NCBI GenBank assembly: GCA_947584825.1
Contig: CANPWR010000014.1
Coordinates: 1-20,679, forward strand
Reading direction: 5' to 3'
DNA from: an uncultured Clostridia bacterium
Lineage (GTDB): Bacteria > Bacillota > Clostridia > Oscillospirales > Ruminococcaceae
DNA: 20,679 nucleotides
The position numbers and the translations under genes are program-made. The notes beneath the pieces were generated by a model that saw nothing but the letters and a program-made list of their open reading frames with translations, was not told the DNA's origin and did not search any database. Of the stretch, positions 14,399 to 20,679 are shown in pieces (within the stretch, counting starts at the first letter, position 1; each line of letters opens with the position of its first letter).

Positions 14399-14851
14399 AT
14401 GATAGAAATTTTCCCTATGTCCCAAGGGCATAGATATTGGAATGAAACATTTTCACTGGCTGCAAATTGTTCATGGAAAGCGGGTTCTTATTTAGCTGAA
14501 AAAATGATAAATAATGAATTTTCCGAATGGGAAAAGGTGTTTGCTGCTTGTGTAGACGAAAAAGTAGTAGGCTTTTGTACGCTGACTGAGAAGGACGAGT
14601 TATCTCCAAAGTATGAATTTAAACCACTTATAGGATTTGTTTTTGTTGACGAACAATATAGAGGTAAAAGATTATCAGAATTAATGCTAAAAAGTGCAGC
14701 TTCCTATGCACATGAGTTGGGGTATCAAAAAGTATATATTATGAGTGGTGAGATTGGGTTATACGAAAAATATGGTTTTATAAAACTGGGTGATTATGAA
14801 ACAATATATGGCACAATTGATCAACTTTTTGTTAAGTCAACATTATTATGA
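14399..14851 (+). CDS. GNAT-family N-acetyltransferase inside the his operon
   Basis: A 150-residue protein with the GNAT fold: beta strands around EKVVGFCTLTEKDEL (54-68) and LIGFVFVDEQYRGKRLSELML (78-97), where QYRGKR (86-91) is the acetyl-CoA pyrophosphate loop, then helix ASYAHELGY and KVYIMSGEIGLYEKYGFIKLG (111-131). This family moves an acetyl group from acetyl-CoA to an amine; the substrate is not readable. The start ATG 14399 follows AAGGGGG at short spacing; ATG 14384 is an alternative with a poorer SD. It is not a known histidine enzyme, yet lies in the same direction between hisG and hisD. It could be a passenger, or modify an amino-acid-like compound. Confidence 0.85.
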   Translation: MIEIFPMSQGHRYWNETFSLAANCSWKAGSYLAEKMINNEFSEWEKVFAACVDEKVVGFCTLTEKDELSPKYEFKPLIGFVFVDEQYRGKRLSELMLKSAASYAHELGYQKVYIMSGEIGLYEKYGFIKLGDYETIYGTIDQLFVKSTLL

Positions 14852-14914
14852 GATAAAGTCTAATTTGTTGAAGAAACACTTTGGTAAATAGAGAGAAAAT
14901 AATTAATAATGTGA

Positions 14915-14947
14915 GGGGAGGAACGCTCCTTAAGGAGCAAGTATATG
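14915..14947 (+). promoter_or_regulatory. SD-hairpin-AUG initiation region of hisD
   Basis: GGGGAGG (14915-14921), AAC, then the perfect palindrome GCTCCTTAAGGAGC (14925-14938), then AAGTAT and the ATG at 14945. Looping out the palindrome leaves 9 nt. The 14-mer is identical to that before cdsA, about 11 kb away. Here the right arm AAGGAG is itself 7-8 nt from the ATG, so two SDs compete and CTCCTT can mask either. Confidence 0.65.
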
Positions 14948-16234
14948 AGTATAAAGACAATTTATGCTAACGGTAAGGACGAGGTTGAATTTTTGAAACA
15001 GGTCGCTGAGCGAAACGGTGAAACGGATAAAAAGGTTACTGAAATAGTAAGTGAGATTATTGAAAACGTCAAAAAGGGCGGCGATAAGGCTGTAAATGAT
15101 TATACAGTGAAGTTTGACGGAAAAGCACCGGAATACTATGAAGTTCCGAGAGATGTAATAAATGACGCACTTACTGAAGCTGACCCTGCATTTGTTGAGG
15201 CACTTTTGAATGCACAGGAGAATATTGCAGATTTCCACAGCAGACAGAAATCTCAGAGCTTTGTTAACACCAAAGAAAACGGTGTTATTCTCGGGCAGAG
15301 AGTAAGGGGTTTAGAGCGTGTTGGCTTATATGTTCCGGGAGGAACGGCAGCTTATCCGTCTTCAGTTCTAATGAATGCGATCCCTGCTAAGATTGCAGGA
15401 GTTAAGGAAATAATTATGGTTACTCCTCCGCTTAAAGACGGAACAGCAAATAAGGATATTTTAGTTGCTGCGGCAATTTGCGGTGTGGACAGAGTATTTT
15501 TAGCAGGCGGTGCACAAGCAATTGCGGCTTTGGCATTTGGCACAGAAACTATTCCTAAGGTCGATAAAATTGTAGGTCCGGGAAATATATTTGTTGCAAC
15601 TGCTAAGAAGATTCTGTTCGGTACAGTTGATATTGATATGATTGCAGGACCGAGCGAGATTCTGGTCATTGCCGATGAGAGCGCAAATCCTAAGTTTGTT
15701 GCGGCTGATTTGATGAGTCAGGCAGAGCACGATAAAATTGCTTCGGCTATTTTGGTTACAACAAGTGAAAAGCTTGCGAATGATGTTAAAACCGAGCTTG
15801 AACGTCAGATAAAAGAGCTTTCAAGAAAAGAAATAATAGACGAGTCTCTGACAAATTTTGGAGCAATAATTATATGTAATTCAAAGGATAAAGCTGTACA
15901 GATTGCAAACGACCTCGCTCCCGAACACTTAGAGGTCTTGTTTGAAAATCCATTGGAGTATATAGGAAGGCTTGATAATGCAGGCTCAGTATTCTTGGGT
16001 TCATATGCTCCCGAGCCGTTGGGAGACTATTATGCAGGGCCTAACCACGTTCTGCCTACAAGCGGAACGGCAAGATTTTTCTCACCGCTTTCGGTGAATA
16101 GCTTTGAAAAGCGTTCCAGCTTTATCTATTACACAGAAGACGCATTATTAAAAGCAAAGGATGATATTGTTCTGATAGCCGAAAAAGAGGGACTTACCGC
16201 CCACGCAAATGCGGTCAAGGTGAGATTTGAATAA
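14945..16234 (+). CDS. hisD: Histidinol dehydrogenase
   Basis: The last two steps of histidine synthesis: L-histidinol to L-histidine with two NAD, zinc-dependent. The 429 residues are full length. Landmarks are GLYVPGGTAAYPSSVLMNAIPA, KIVGPGNIFVATAKK, DMIAGPSEILVIAD, MSQAEHDKIASAI with zinc and catalytic Glu/His, NDLAPEHLEVL and YAGPNHVLPTSGTARF. The stop TAA overlaps the SD of hisC (AAGGA), coupling the two. It is preceded by the 93-nt gap after the GNAT gene, which holds the palindromic initiation region; no convincing separate promoter was seen there. Confidence 0.97.
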   Translation: MSIKTIYANGKDEVEFLKQVAERNGETDKKVTEIVSEIIENVKKGGDKAVNDYTVKFDGKAPEYYEVPRDVINDALTEADPAFVEALLNAQENIADFHSRQKSQSFVNTKENGVILGQRVRGLERVGLYVPGGTAAYPSSVLMNAIPAKIAGVKEIIMVTPPLKDGTANKDILVAAAICGVDRVFLAGGAQAIAALAFGTETIPKVDKIVGPGNIFVATAKKILFGTVDIDMIAGPSEILVIADESANPKFVAADLMSQAEHDKIASAILVTTSEKLANDVKTELERQIKELSRKEIIDESLTNFGAIIICNSKDKAVQIANDLAPEHLEVLFENPLEYIGRLDNAGSVFLGSYAPEPLGDYYAGPNHVLPTSGTARFFSPLSVNSFEKRSSFIYYTEDALLKAKDDIVLIAEKEGLTAHANAVKVRFE

Positions 16235-16247
16235 AGGAAAGTTTGCA

Positions 16248-17306
16248 ATGAGAAATTGGGAAAATAATGTAAGAAGGGTTTGTCCTTATGTCCCGGGGGA
16301 ACAGCCAAAGGATAAGGATATAATCAAGCTTAATACAAATGAAAATCCATATCCTCCTGCAAAGGGTGTTATGAGAGTTTTGAAGGATTATAATGCAGAT
16401 AATTTAAGACTTTATCCTGATCCTTCTTCAGAGGAACTGATAAAAGCTCTGGCAGATAGGTATGGTGTGAAGTCTTCGCAGATATTTGTCGGTGTCGGTT
16501 CTGACGACGTTATATCAATGGCGTTTATGACTTTCTTTAATTCAGATAAGTCGGTTATTTTTCCTGATATAACATATTCTTTTTACGATGTCTGGGCAGA
16601 GGTTTATAATATTCCGTATAAAACAAAACCGCTTGATGAGAATTTCAGGATAAATGAAAACGATTATATCTGTGAAAACGGAGGAATTATTTTTCCAAAT
16701 CCCAATGCTCCTACCGGAGTTTATGAGAGCCTTGACAAGATAGAGAAAATCATAAAAGCAAATCCTGACGTGATTGTAATGATTGACGAGGCATATATAG
16801 ACTTCGGAGGAGAGAGCTGTATACCTCTTTTGAAAAAGTATGACAATCTGCTTGTTATTCAGACATTTTCAAAGTCACGCTCAATGGCAGGAGCAAGAAT
16901 AGGCTTTGCCGTTGGTAACGAAAGGCTTATCAAATACCTTAATGACGTCAAGTTTTCGGTTAATTCCTATACTATGAACAGTCTTACTCAAAAAATCGGA
17001 GTTGAGGCTGTTAAGGACGAAAGCTATTTTAAGGATACTACAAACAGAATTATTAGAACAAGGGAGAGAGCAAAGAAGAAATTATTGGAGCTGGGATTTA
17101 TTTTTCCTGATTCAAAAAGCAATTTTATTTTTGTCTCACACCCAAATAAGTCTGCAAGCGAGATTTTCTGTGAGCTTAAAAATCGAAAAATATTTGTACG
17201 TTATTGGGATAAACCGAGAATTAATAATTATCTAAGGATTACAATTGGTACAGACAAAGAGATGGATACGCTTTTTGAAGCTTTAGAAGATATATTAAGT
17301 GATTAA
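16248..17306 (+). CDS. hisC: Histidinol-phosphate aminotransferase
   Basis: A PLP-dependent class I/II aminotransferase converting imidazole acetol phosphate and glutamate to histidinol phosphate. The 352 residues show KLNTNENPYPPAKGV, PNPNAPTG, VMIDEAYIDFGG and QTFSKSRSMAGARIGFAVGN with the PLP-binding Lys at residue 209. The start ATG 16248 lies 9 nt after AAGGA; a TTG at 16227 in frame would overlap hisD and lacks an SD. In this operon it sits directly between hisD and hisB, so the assignment to histidine rather than another aromatic aminotransferase is secure. Confidence 0.95.
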   Translation: MRNWENNVRRVCPYVPGEQPKDKDIIKLNTNENPYPPAKGVMRVLKDYNADNLRLYPDPSSEELIKALADRYGVKSSQIFVGVGSDDVISMAFMTFFNSDKSVIFPDITYSFYDVWAEVYNIPYKTKPLDENFRINENDYICENGGIIFPNPNAPTGVYESLDKIEKIIKANPDVIVMIDEAYIDFGGESCIPLLKKYDNLLVIQTFSKSRSMAGARIGFAVGNERLIKYLNDVKFSVNSYTMNSLTQKIGVEAVKDESYFKDTTNRIIRTRERAKKKLLELGFIFPDSKSNFIFVSHPNKSASEIFCELKNRKIFVRYWDKPRINNYLRITIGTDKEMDTLFEALEDILSD

Positions 17307-17336
17307 TCAAGTATTACTGATGAATGGAGGGTTATT

Positions 17337-17918
17337 ATGAGAACAGCCGAGATTTCAAGAAAGACAAAGGAAACGGAAATTAACGTATTTGTAAAGCTGG
17401 ACGGTGAAGGAAATGTATCGGTTGATACGGGAATCGGTTTTTTCGACCATATGCTTACAGCGTTTGGAGTACACTCGGGCATTGATTTGCAGATAAACGT
17501 GACTGGCGATTTGAATGTTGACGGTCACCACACTGTTGAGGATACTGGAATTGTTCTGGGACAGGCTATTTCCAAGGCGTTGGGAGATAAGTCGGGTATT
17601 TTGAGATATGGCAGCGCATATATACCCATGGACGAGGCACTTGGATTTTGTTCATTAGATATTAGCGGCAGACCATTTTTGGTATTCAATGCGGAGTTCA
17701 GTGATGATAAAATAGGAGAGATGGAAACTTGTCTTGTTGAGGAATTTTTCAGAGCGTTAGCATTCAATTCAGGAATAACCTTACACATCTCAGAAATCTA
17801 CGGAAATAACGATCATCACATATGCGAAGCATTGTTTAAAGCGGCTGCTCACGCATTTAAAAACGCAATTTCTTTGAATAAAAGCGGAGAGGTCTTGTCT
17901 ACTAAGGGAGTGTTATAA
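17337..17918 (+). CDS. hisB: Imidazoleglycerol-phosphate dehydratase
   Basis: A manganese enzyme dehydrating IGP to imidazole acetol phosphate. The 193 residues are the monofunctional form, without the N-terminal phosphatase domain of enterobacterial HisB. It shows the paired His motifs TGIGFFDHMLTAFGVHSGIDL and NVDGHHTVEDTGIVLG, and near the C-terminus NDHHICEALFKAAAHAFKNA. It follows GGAGG at normal spacing. The stop codon is directly followed by the GTG of hisH, so these two are tightly coupled. A separate histidinol-phosphate phosphatase is required and is not in this window. Confidence 0.97.
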   Translation: MRTAEISRKTKETEINVFVKLDGEGNVSVDTGIGFFDHMLTAFGVHSGIDLQINVTGDLNVDGHHTVEDTGIVLGQAISKALGDKSGILRYGSAYIPMDEALGFCSLDISGRPFLVFNAEFSDDKIGEMETCLVEEFFRALAFNSGITLHISEIYGNNDHHICEALFKAAAHAFKNAISLNKSGEVLSTKGVL

Positions 17919-18527
17919 GTGATAGCAATTATAGATTATGGAGCAGGCAACATATTCAGCGTAAAAAATGCGCTTGATATGCTCGGCATTGAGAGCGTTT
18001 TGACAAAGGAAAGAAAAGTTATTGAAAACTCAGACGCTATAATTCTTCCCGGAGTTGGAGCTTTTCCGTGGGCGATGAGCGAGCTAAAAAAAAGCGGTCT
18101 TGTAGACACAATAAAGCACGAGGCAGCCAAAAAGCCGTTTTTAGGCATCTGCCTTGGAATGCAGCTTCTTTTTGATAAGGGTTACGAGTTTGAGGAGTGC
18201 GACGGACTGGGACTTATTCCCGGAAAGGTTGATAAAATTAACGAGCCTGAGCTGATTATTCCGCATATGGGTTGGAACATGCTAGAATATAATATCAAAA
18301 ATTGTCCACTGTTTGAGGGACTGCCCGGGAATGATTATGTATACTTTGTGCACTCGTTCAAGGCTTATTGCGATGATAAGAATATAGTCGCTTATTGTGA
18401 ATACGGAGATAAAGTTCCCGCTATGGTATGGAACGGAAAATATGTGTATGGAGCGCAGTTCCATCCTGAAAAGAGCGGAAAAATAGGACTTAAAATTTTG
18501 CAAAACTTTTCTCGACTGATTAAATAA
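17919..18527 (+). CDS. hisH: Imidazole glycerol phosphate synthase, glutaminase subunit
   Basis: A class I glutamine amidotransferase that releases ammonia for HisF. The 202 residues have the nucleophile C78 in GICLGMQLLFDKG and the His-Glu pair H182/E184 in GAQFHPEKSG, with IIDYGAGNIFSVKNAL at the N-terminus. The start is GTG at 17919, immediately after the hisB stop, with AAGGGAG as SD. It pairs with HisF encoded 26 nt downstream. In most his operons hisA lies between these two; here it is missing. Confidence 0.96.
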   Translation: MIAIIDYGAGNIFSVKNALDMLGIESVLTKERKVIENSDAIILPGVGAFPWAMSELKKSGLVDTIKHEAAKKPFLGICLGMQLLFDKGYEFEECDGLGLIPGKVDKINEPELIIPHMGWNMLEYNIKNCPLFEGLPGNDYVYFVHSFKAYCDDKNIVAYCEYGDKVPAMVWNGKYVYGAQFHPEKSGKIGLKILQNFSRLIK

Positions 18528-18553
18528 AATTCCCTAGTGAACGGAGGTTTAAA

Positions 18554-19342
18554 ATGCTAGCAAAAAGAATCATTCCCTGTCTTGACGTTAGGGACGGACA
18601 CGTTGTTAAGGGAGTTAATTTTGACGGTATAAAGGAAGTCGGCGATCCGGTTGAGTTTGCTTATGAATACAATATGCAAGGAGCTGACGAGCTTGTATTT
18701 TACGATATAACTGCTTCTCACGAGGGTAGAGGAGCGATGCTTGACGTTGTTAGAAACACGGCAAAAAAGGTTTTTATACCTCTCACTGTAGGCGGCGGAA
18801 TTAAGACTATTGACGATTTCAGAGAGACGCTCAGAGCAGGTGCAGACAAGGTTTCTGTAAACTCACAGGCTGTTCAGAATCCTGAACTTATCCGTGAAGC
18901 GGCTGATATCTTCGGAAGCCAATGCGTTGTTGTGGGAATTGACGCTAAGAAAGTATCAAACGGCAAGTGGACTGTATATATAAACGGCGGAAGAATAGAT
19001 TATAATCTTGACCTAATTGAATGGGTCAAGAAAATAGAAAAGCTCGGTGCAGGTGAGATATGCTTAAACTCAATCGACACTGACGGTGTTCGGGGAGGAT
19101 ATGATATAGAAATGCTAAATGCAGTGTGCGATACTGTGAAAATCCCTGTGATAGCGTCGGGCGGCTGCGGAAAAATTGAGGATTTTTGTGATGCCTTTAA
19201 AAATACAAATTGCTCTGCGGCACTTGCTGCATCACTGTTTCATTTTAAGGAGCTTACGGTAAATGAGGTAAAATCTTATCTTATTAATCACGGAGTTCCT
19301 GTAAGAGATGTGAGCAATAATCTATCACCTAGACTATTCTGA
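18554..19342 (+). CDS. hisF: Imidazole glycerol phosphate synthase, cyclase subunit
   Basis: A TIM-barrel enzyme that uses ammonia from HisH to turn PRFAR into IGP and AICAR. The 262 residues carry the catalytic aspartates D11 (IIPCLDVRDGHVVKG) and D130 (VVVGIDAKKV), phosphate loops LTVGGGIK and VIASGGCG, and SLFHFKELTVNEVKSYL. The sequence is clearly HisF rather than HisA. It is about 10 residues longer at the C-terminus than common. CGGAGG precedes the ATG at normal spacing. Confidence 0.97.
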   Translation: MLAKRIIPCLDVRDGHVVKGVNFDGIKEVGDPVEFAYEYNMQGADELVFYDITASHEGRGAMLDVVRNTAKKVFIPLTVGGGIKTIDDFRETLRAGADKVSVNSQAVQNPELIREAADIFGSQCVVVGIDAKKVSNGKWTVYINGGRIDYNLDLIEWVKKIEKLGAGEICLNSIDTDGVRGGYDIEMLNAVCDTVKIPVIASGGCGKIEDFCDAFKNTNCSAALAASLFHFKELTVNEVKSYLINHGVPVRDVSNNLSPRLF

Positions 19343-19372
19343 ACGTGACTATGCAGGTTGAAAGGAAATAAA

Positions 19373-19720
19373 ATGAGTAAAATAAAAATAGACGTTAATA
19401 ATCTTGATAAATATTTTGTAAAATCGAAGCTTGTTCCCGCAATTGCATTTGATGTTGACACAAAAACAGTTTTAATGCTTGCCTATATGAATAAAGAGAG
19501 CTTAAAAAAAACTCTTGAAACAGGTTATACATGGTACTGGAGCCGTTCGAGAAGAGAGCTTTGGAATAAGGGTGCAACAAGCGGACATTTGCAAAAGGTT
19601 GTGTCCATCTACAGCGACTGCGACGATGACACATTTCTTTTAAATGTCAGACAGACGGGTAATGCCTGCCATACGGGTTCATATAGTTGTTTTTTTAATG
19701 AAATTTATAAAGACGAATAA
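19373..19720 (+). CDS. hisI: Phosphoribosyl-AMP cyclohydrolase
   Basis: A zinc enzyme opening the adenine ring of PR-AMP. The 115 residues show YMNKESLKKTLETGYTWYWS, SRRELWNKGATSGHLQKV and the metal ligands in SDCDDD (C83, D82 and D84) with NACHTGSYSC (C99, C106). The ATG 19373 follows AAAGGA; a TTG at 19358 in frame overlaps that SD. It is encoded separately from hisE, as in many Firmicutes, with 12 nt between them. Confidence 0.96.
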   Translation: MSKIKIDVNNLDKYFVKSKLVPAIAFDVDTKTVLMLAYMNKESLKKTLETGYTWYWSRSRRELWNKGATSGHLQKVVSIYSDCDDDTFLLNVRQTGNACHTGSYSCFFNEIYKDE

Positions 19721-19732
19721 TGGAGGATAAAA

Positions 19733-20056
19733 ATGGAAACTTTAAAAACACTTGAACAGGTTGTTAAATCCCGAAAGGAAACTAAGGCTGAGGGCTCATA
19801 CACTTGTTATCTTTTTGAAAAGGGAATTGATAAGATACTCAAAAAGGTGGGTGAGGAGAGTGCAGAAACTATAATCGCCGCAAAGAATAAGGATAATTCT
19901 GAGCTTAAGGGCGAGGTTGCGGATCTGTTGTATCACATTATGGTAATGTGCGTTGAAAGGGGCTTGTCTTGGAGCGAGGTTGAGGAGGTTCTTGATGAAC
20001 GTCACAACAAGACGGGAAACCTAAAGAAAATGAAAGTAGTTGATAAAAACACCTAA
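19733..20056 (+). CDS. hisE: Phosphoribosyl-ATP pyrophosphatase
   Basis: A MazG-like all-alpha enzyme removing pyrophosphate from PR-ATP. The 107 residues show SYTCYLFEKGIDKILKKVGEESAETIIAAKN and ELKGEVADLLYHIMVM, with the acidic residues that bind magnesium. The C-terminus is slightly extended and Lys-rich (NKTGNLKKMKVVDKNT). It is the last gene of the operon and is followed by a strong palindromic terminator region. Confidence 0.95.
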   Translation: METLKTLEQVVKSRKETKAEGSYTCYLFEKGIDKILKKVGEESAETIIAAKNKDNSELKGEVADLLYHIMVMCVERGLSWSEVEEVLDERHNKTGNLKKMKVVDKNT

Positions 20057-20071
20057 TAGTATTTTAGTAAT

Positions 20072-20111
20072 TATCAACCCCTCCGTACTTTGAATTGCGG
20101 AGGGGTTGATA
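20072..20111. terminator. Strong hairpin between convergent his operon and rpsI
   Basis: TATCAACCCCTCCG (20072-20085) pairs perfectly with CGGAGGGGTTGATA (20098-20111), a 14-bp stem with a 12-nt loop. Both sides are only moderately T-rich (GTTTATATT to the right, ATTACTAAAATACTA on the minus strand). It probably ends his transcription and may act in both directions. Confidence 0.7.
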
Positions 20112-20128
20112 GTTTATATTGATATCAA

Positions 20129-20163
20129 ATTTGTGTCATACCTGTGTTATATTTGCGTCATAC
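20129..20163. repeat. Pair of 13-bp direct repeats
   Basis: ATTTGTGTCATAC (20129-20141) and ATTTGCGTCATAC (20151-20163) differ at one base and are 22 bp apart, two helical turns. They lie between the two terminators where no gene is present. Function unknown; may be chance. Confidence 0.4.
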
Positions 20164-20200
20164 AGTATAAATTTCAGCCAATTTAAATTAGCCTTTAAAT

Positions 20201-20234
20201 AAAACAAACCCCGAAAAACTGATGTTTTTCGAGG
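20201..20234 (-). terminator. Rho-independent terminator of rpsI
   Basis: On the minus strand CCTCGAAAAAC (20234-20224), loop ATCA, GTTTTTCGGGG (20219-20209), one mismatch in 11 pairs, then TTTGTTTTATTT. It stands about 20 nt after the rpsI stop. Confidence 0.85.
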
Positions 20235-20253
20235 CTTTGATATTTGTATATAA

Positions 20254-20655
20254 TTATCTCTTTGAGAACTGAGGAGCACGACGTGCAGCCTTTAAACCGT
20301 ACTTCTTTCTTTCCTTCATTCTCGGGTCTCTTGTCAGAAAGCCTGCTGCCTTGAGCTGTGGACGAAGCTCTGCATTAGCTTCAACTAATGCCCTTGAAAT
20401 TCCGTGTCTAATAGCACCTGCCTGACCGGTAACTCCTCCGCCTGTAACTGTGCATACAACATCGTAGTTCTGAACAGTGCCTGTAAGCTCAAGCGGTTGT
20501 CTTACTATAAGTTTTAGTGTTTCAAGACCAAAATAATCGTCAATATCTCTGTCATTGATGGTTACCTTTCCGCTGCCTTGATATAATCTTACTCTTGCAA
20601 CTGAGTTCTTTCTTCTGCCTGTTCCATAAAAATATGGTTGTTTTGATTCGTACAT
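20254..20655 (-). CDS. rpsI: 30S ribosomal protein S9 (uS9)
   Basis: A small-subunit ribosomal protein whose C-terminal tail reaches the P-site tRNA. The 133 residues show YFYGTGRRKNSVARVRLYQGSG, VTGGGVTGQAGAIRHGISRAL, the GFLTRDPRMKERKKYGL segment and the conserved basic end APQFSKR. The ATG at 20655 follows AAAGGAG with 7 nt spacing on the minus strand. In most bacteria rplM lies directly upstream; that would be beyond the right edge. It converges on the his operon. Confidence 0.98.
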   Translation of the reverse strand: MYESKQPYFYGTGRRKNSVARVRLYQGSGKVTINDRDIDDYFGLETLKLIVRQPLELTGTVQNYDVVCTVTGGGVTGQAGAIRHGISRALVEANAELRPQLKAAGFLTRDPRMKERKKYGLKAARRAPQFSKR

Positions 20656-20679
20656 CTAAATGCTCCTTTCTTTATAGCT

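Noticed and set aside
14415..14433. Hairpin CTATGTCC/GGGCATAG near the start of the GNAT gene, similar to the dxr initiation hairpin
   Set aside because: It lies inside the coding sequence after the likely ATG, about 20 nt from the SD, and the ATG beyond it is out of frame. It does not fit the SD-hairpin-AUG geometry.
20072..20253. A small gene between hisE and rpsI
   Set aside because: The interval is filled by two terminator hairpins and a short direct repeat; no frame with an SD was seen.
1..20679. CRISPR array, tRNA, rRNA, transposase or phage structural genes
   Set aside because: None was recognised on either strand. All long frames are explained by the listed genes, and the other open frames are antisense or out-of-frame shadows.

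Overview
The window looks like chromosomal DNA of a low-to-moderate GC clostridial Firmicute, probably Ruminococcaceae/Oscillospiraceae-like. The evidence is the block pyrH-frr-uppS-cdsA-dxr-rseP-ispG-polC, a Gram-positive PolC, the short HisG plus HisZ pair, strong GGAGG ribosome binding sites and A/T-rich gene gaps. The genus assignment is inference; no 16S gene or database search was available.

Layout. 1-783: end of a 2-oxoacid:ferredoxin oxidoreductase operon (beta subunit C-terminus and complete gamma subunit), then short repeats and a terminator. 954-1628: an isolated AT-rich island of two divergent small XRE/Cro-type regulators. Two near-identical 17-bp operators lie between them, one over each predicted promoter. 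1736-12103: a housekeeping operon with its own promoter: UMP kinase, ribosome recycling factor, undecaprenyl-PP synthase, CDP-DAG synthase, DXP reductoisomerase, RseP site-2 protease, IspG and PolC. These supply nucleotides, envelope lipid carriers, isoprenoids, membrane proteolysis and the replicative polymerase. 12253-20056: a histidine operon with a consensus promoter overlapped by a palindrome: hisZ-hisG-(GNAT)-hisD-hisC-hisB-hisH-hisF-hisI-hisE. hisA and a histidinol-phosphatase gene are absent. 20204-20655: convergent rpsI (uS9) with its terminator.

The most unusual signal is in translation initiation regions. In five genes (cdsA, dxr, ispG, polC, hisD) a strong Shine-Dalgarno sequence lies 26-32 nt from the start codon, much too far for normal use, and a compact palindrome fills the gap. 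The palindromes mostly differ in sequence but share a 5-9 bp stem, an A/U-only loop and a position 0-3 nt after the SD. If each is folded and looped out, the SD-to-AUG spacing becomes about 9-14 nt. This suggests a recurrent SD-hairpin-AUG architecture. Two of the five carry the same 14-bp palindrome, which also contains an anti-SD-like CTCCTT and a second SD, AAGGAG.

The second notable point is PolC. At 1262 residues it lacks the 3'-5' exonuclease domain normally inserted in the PHP domain: the PHP sequence runs straight across the usual insertion site.
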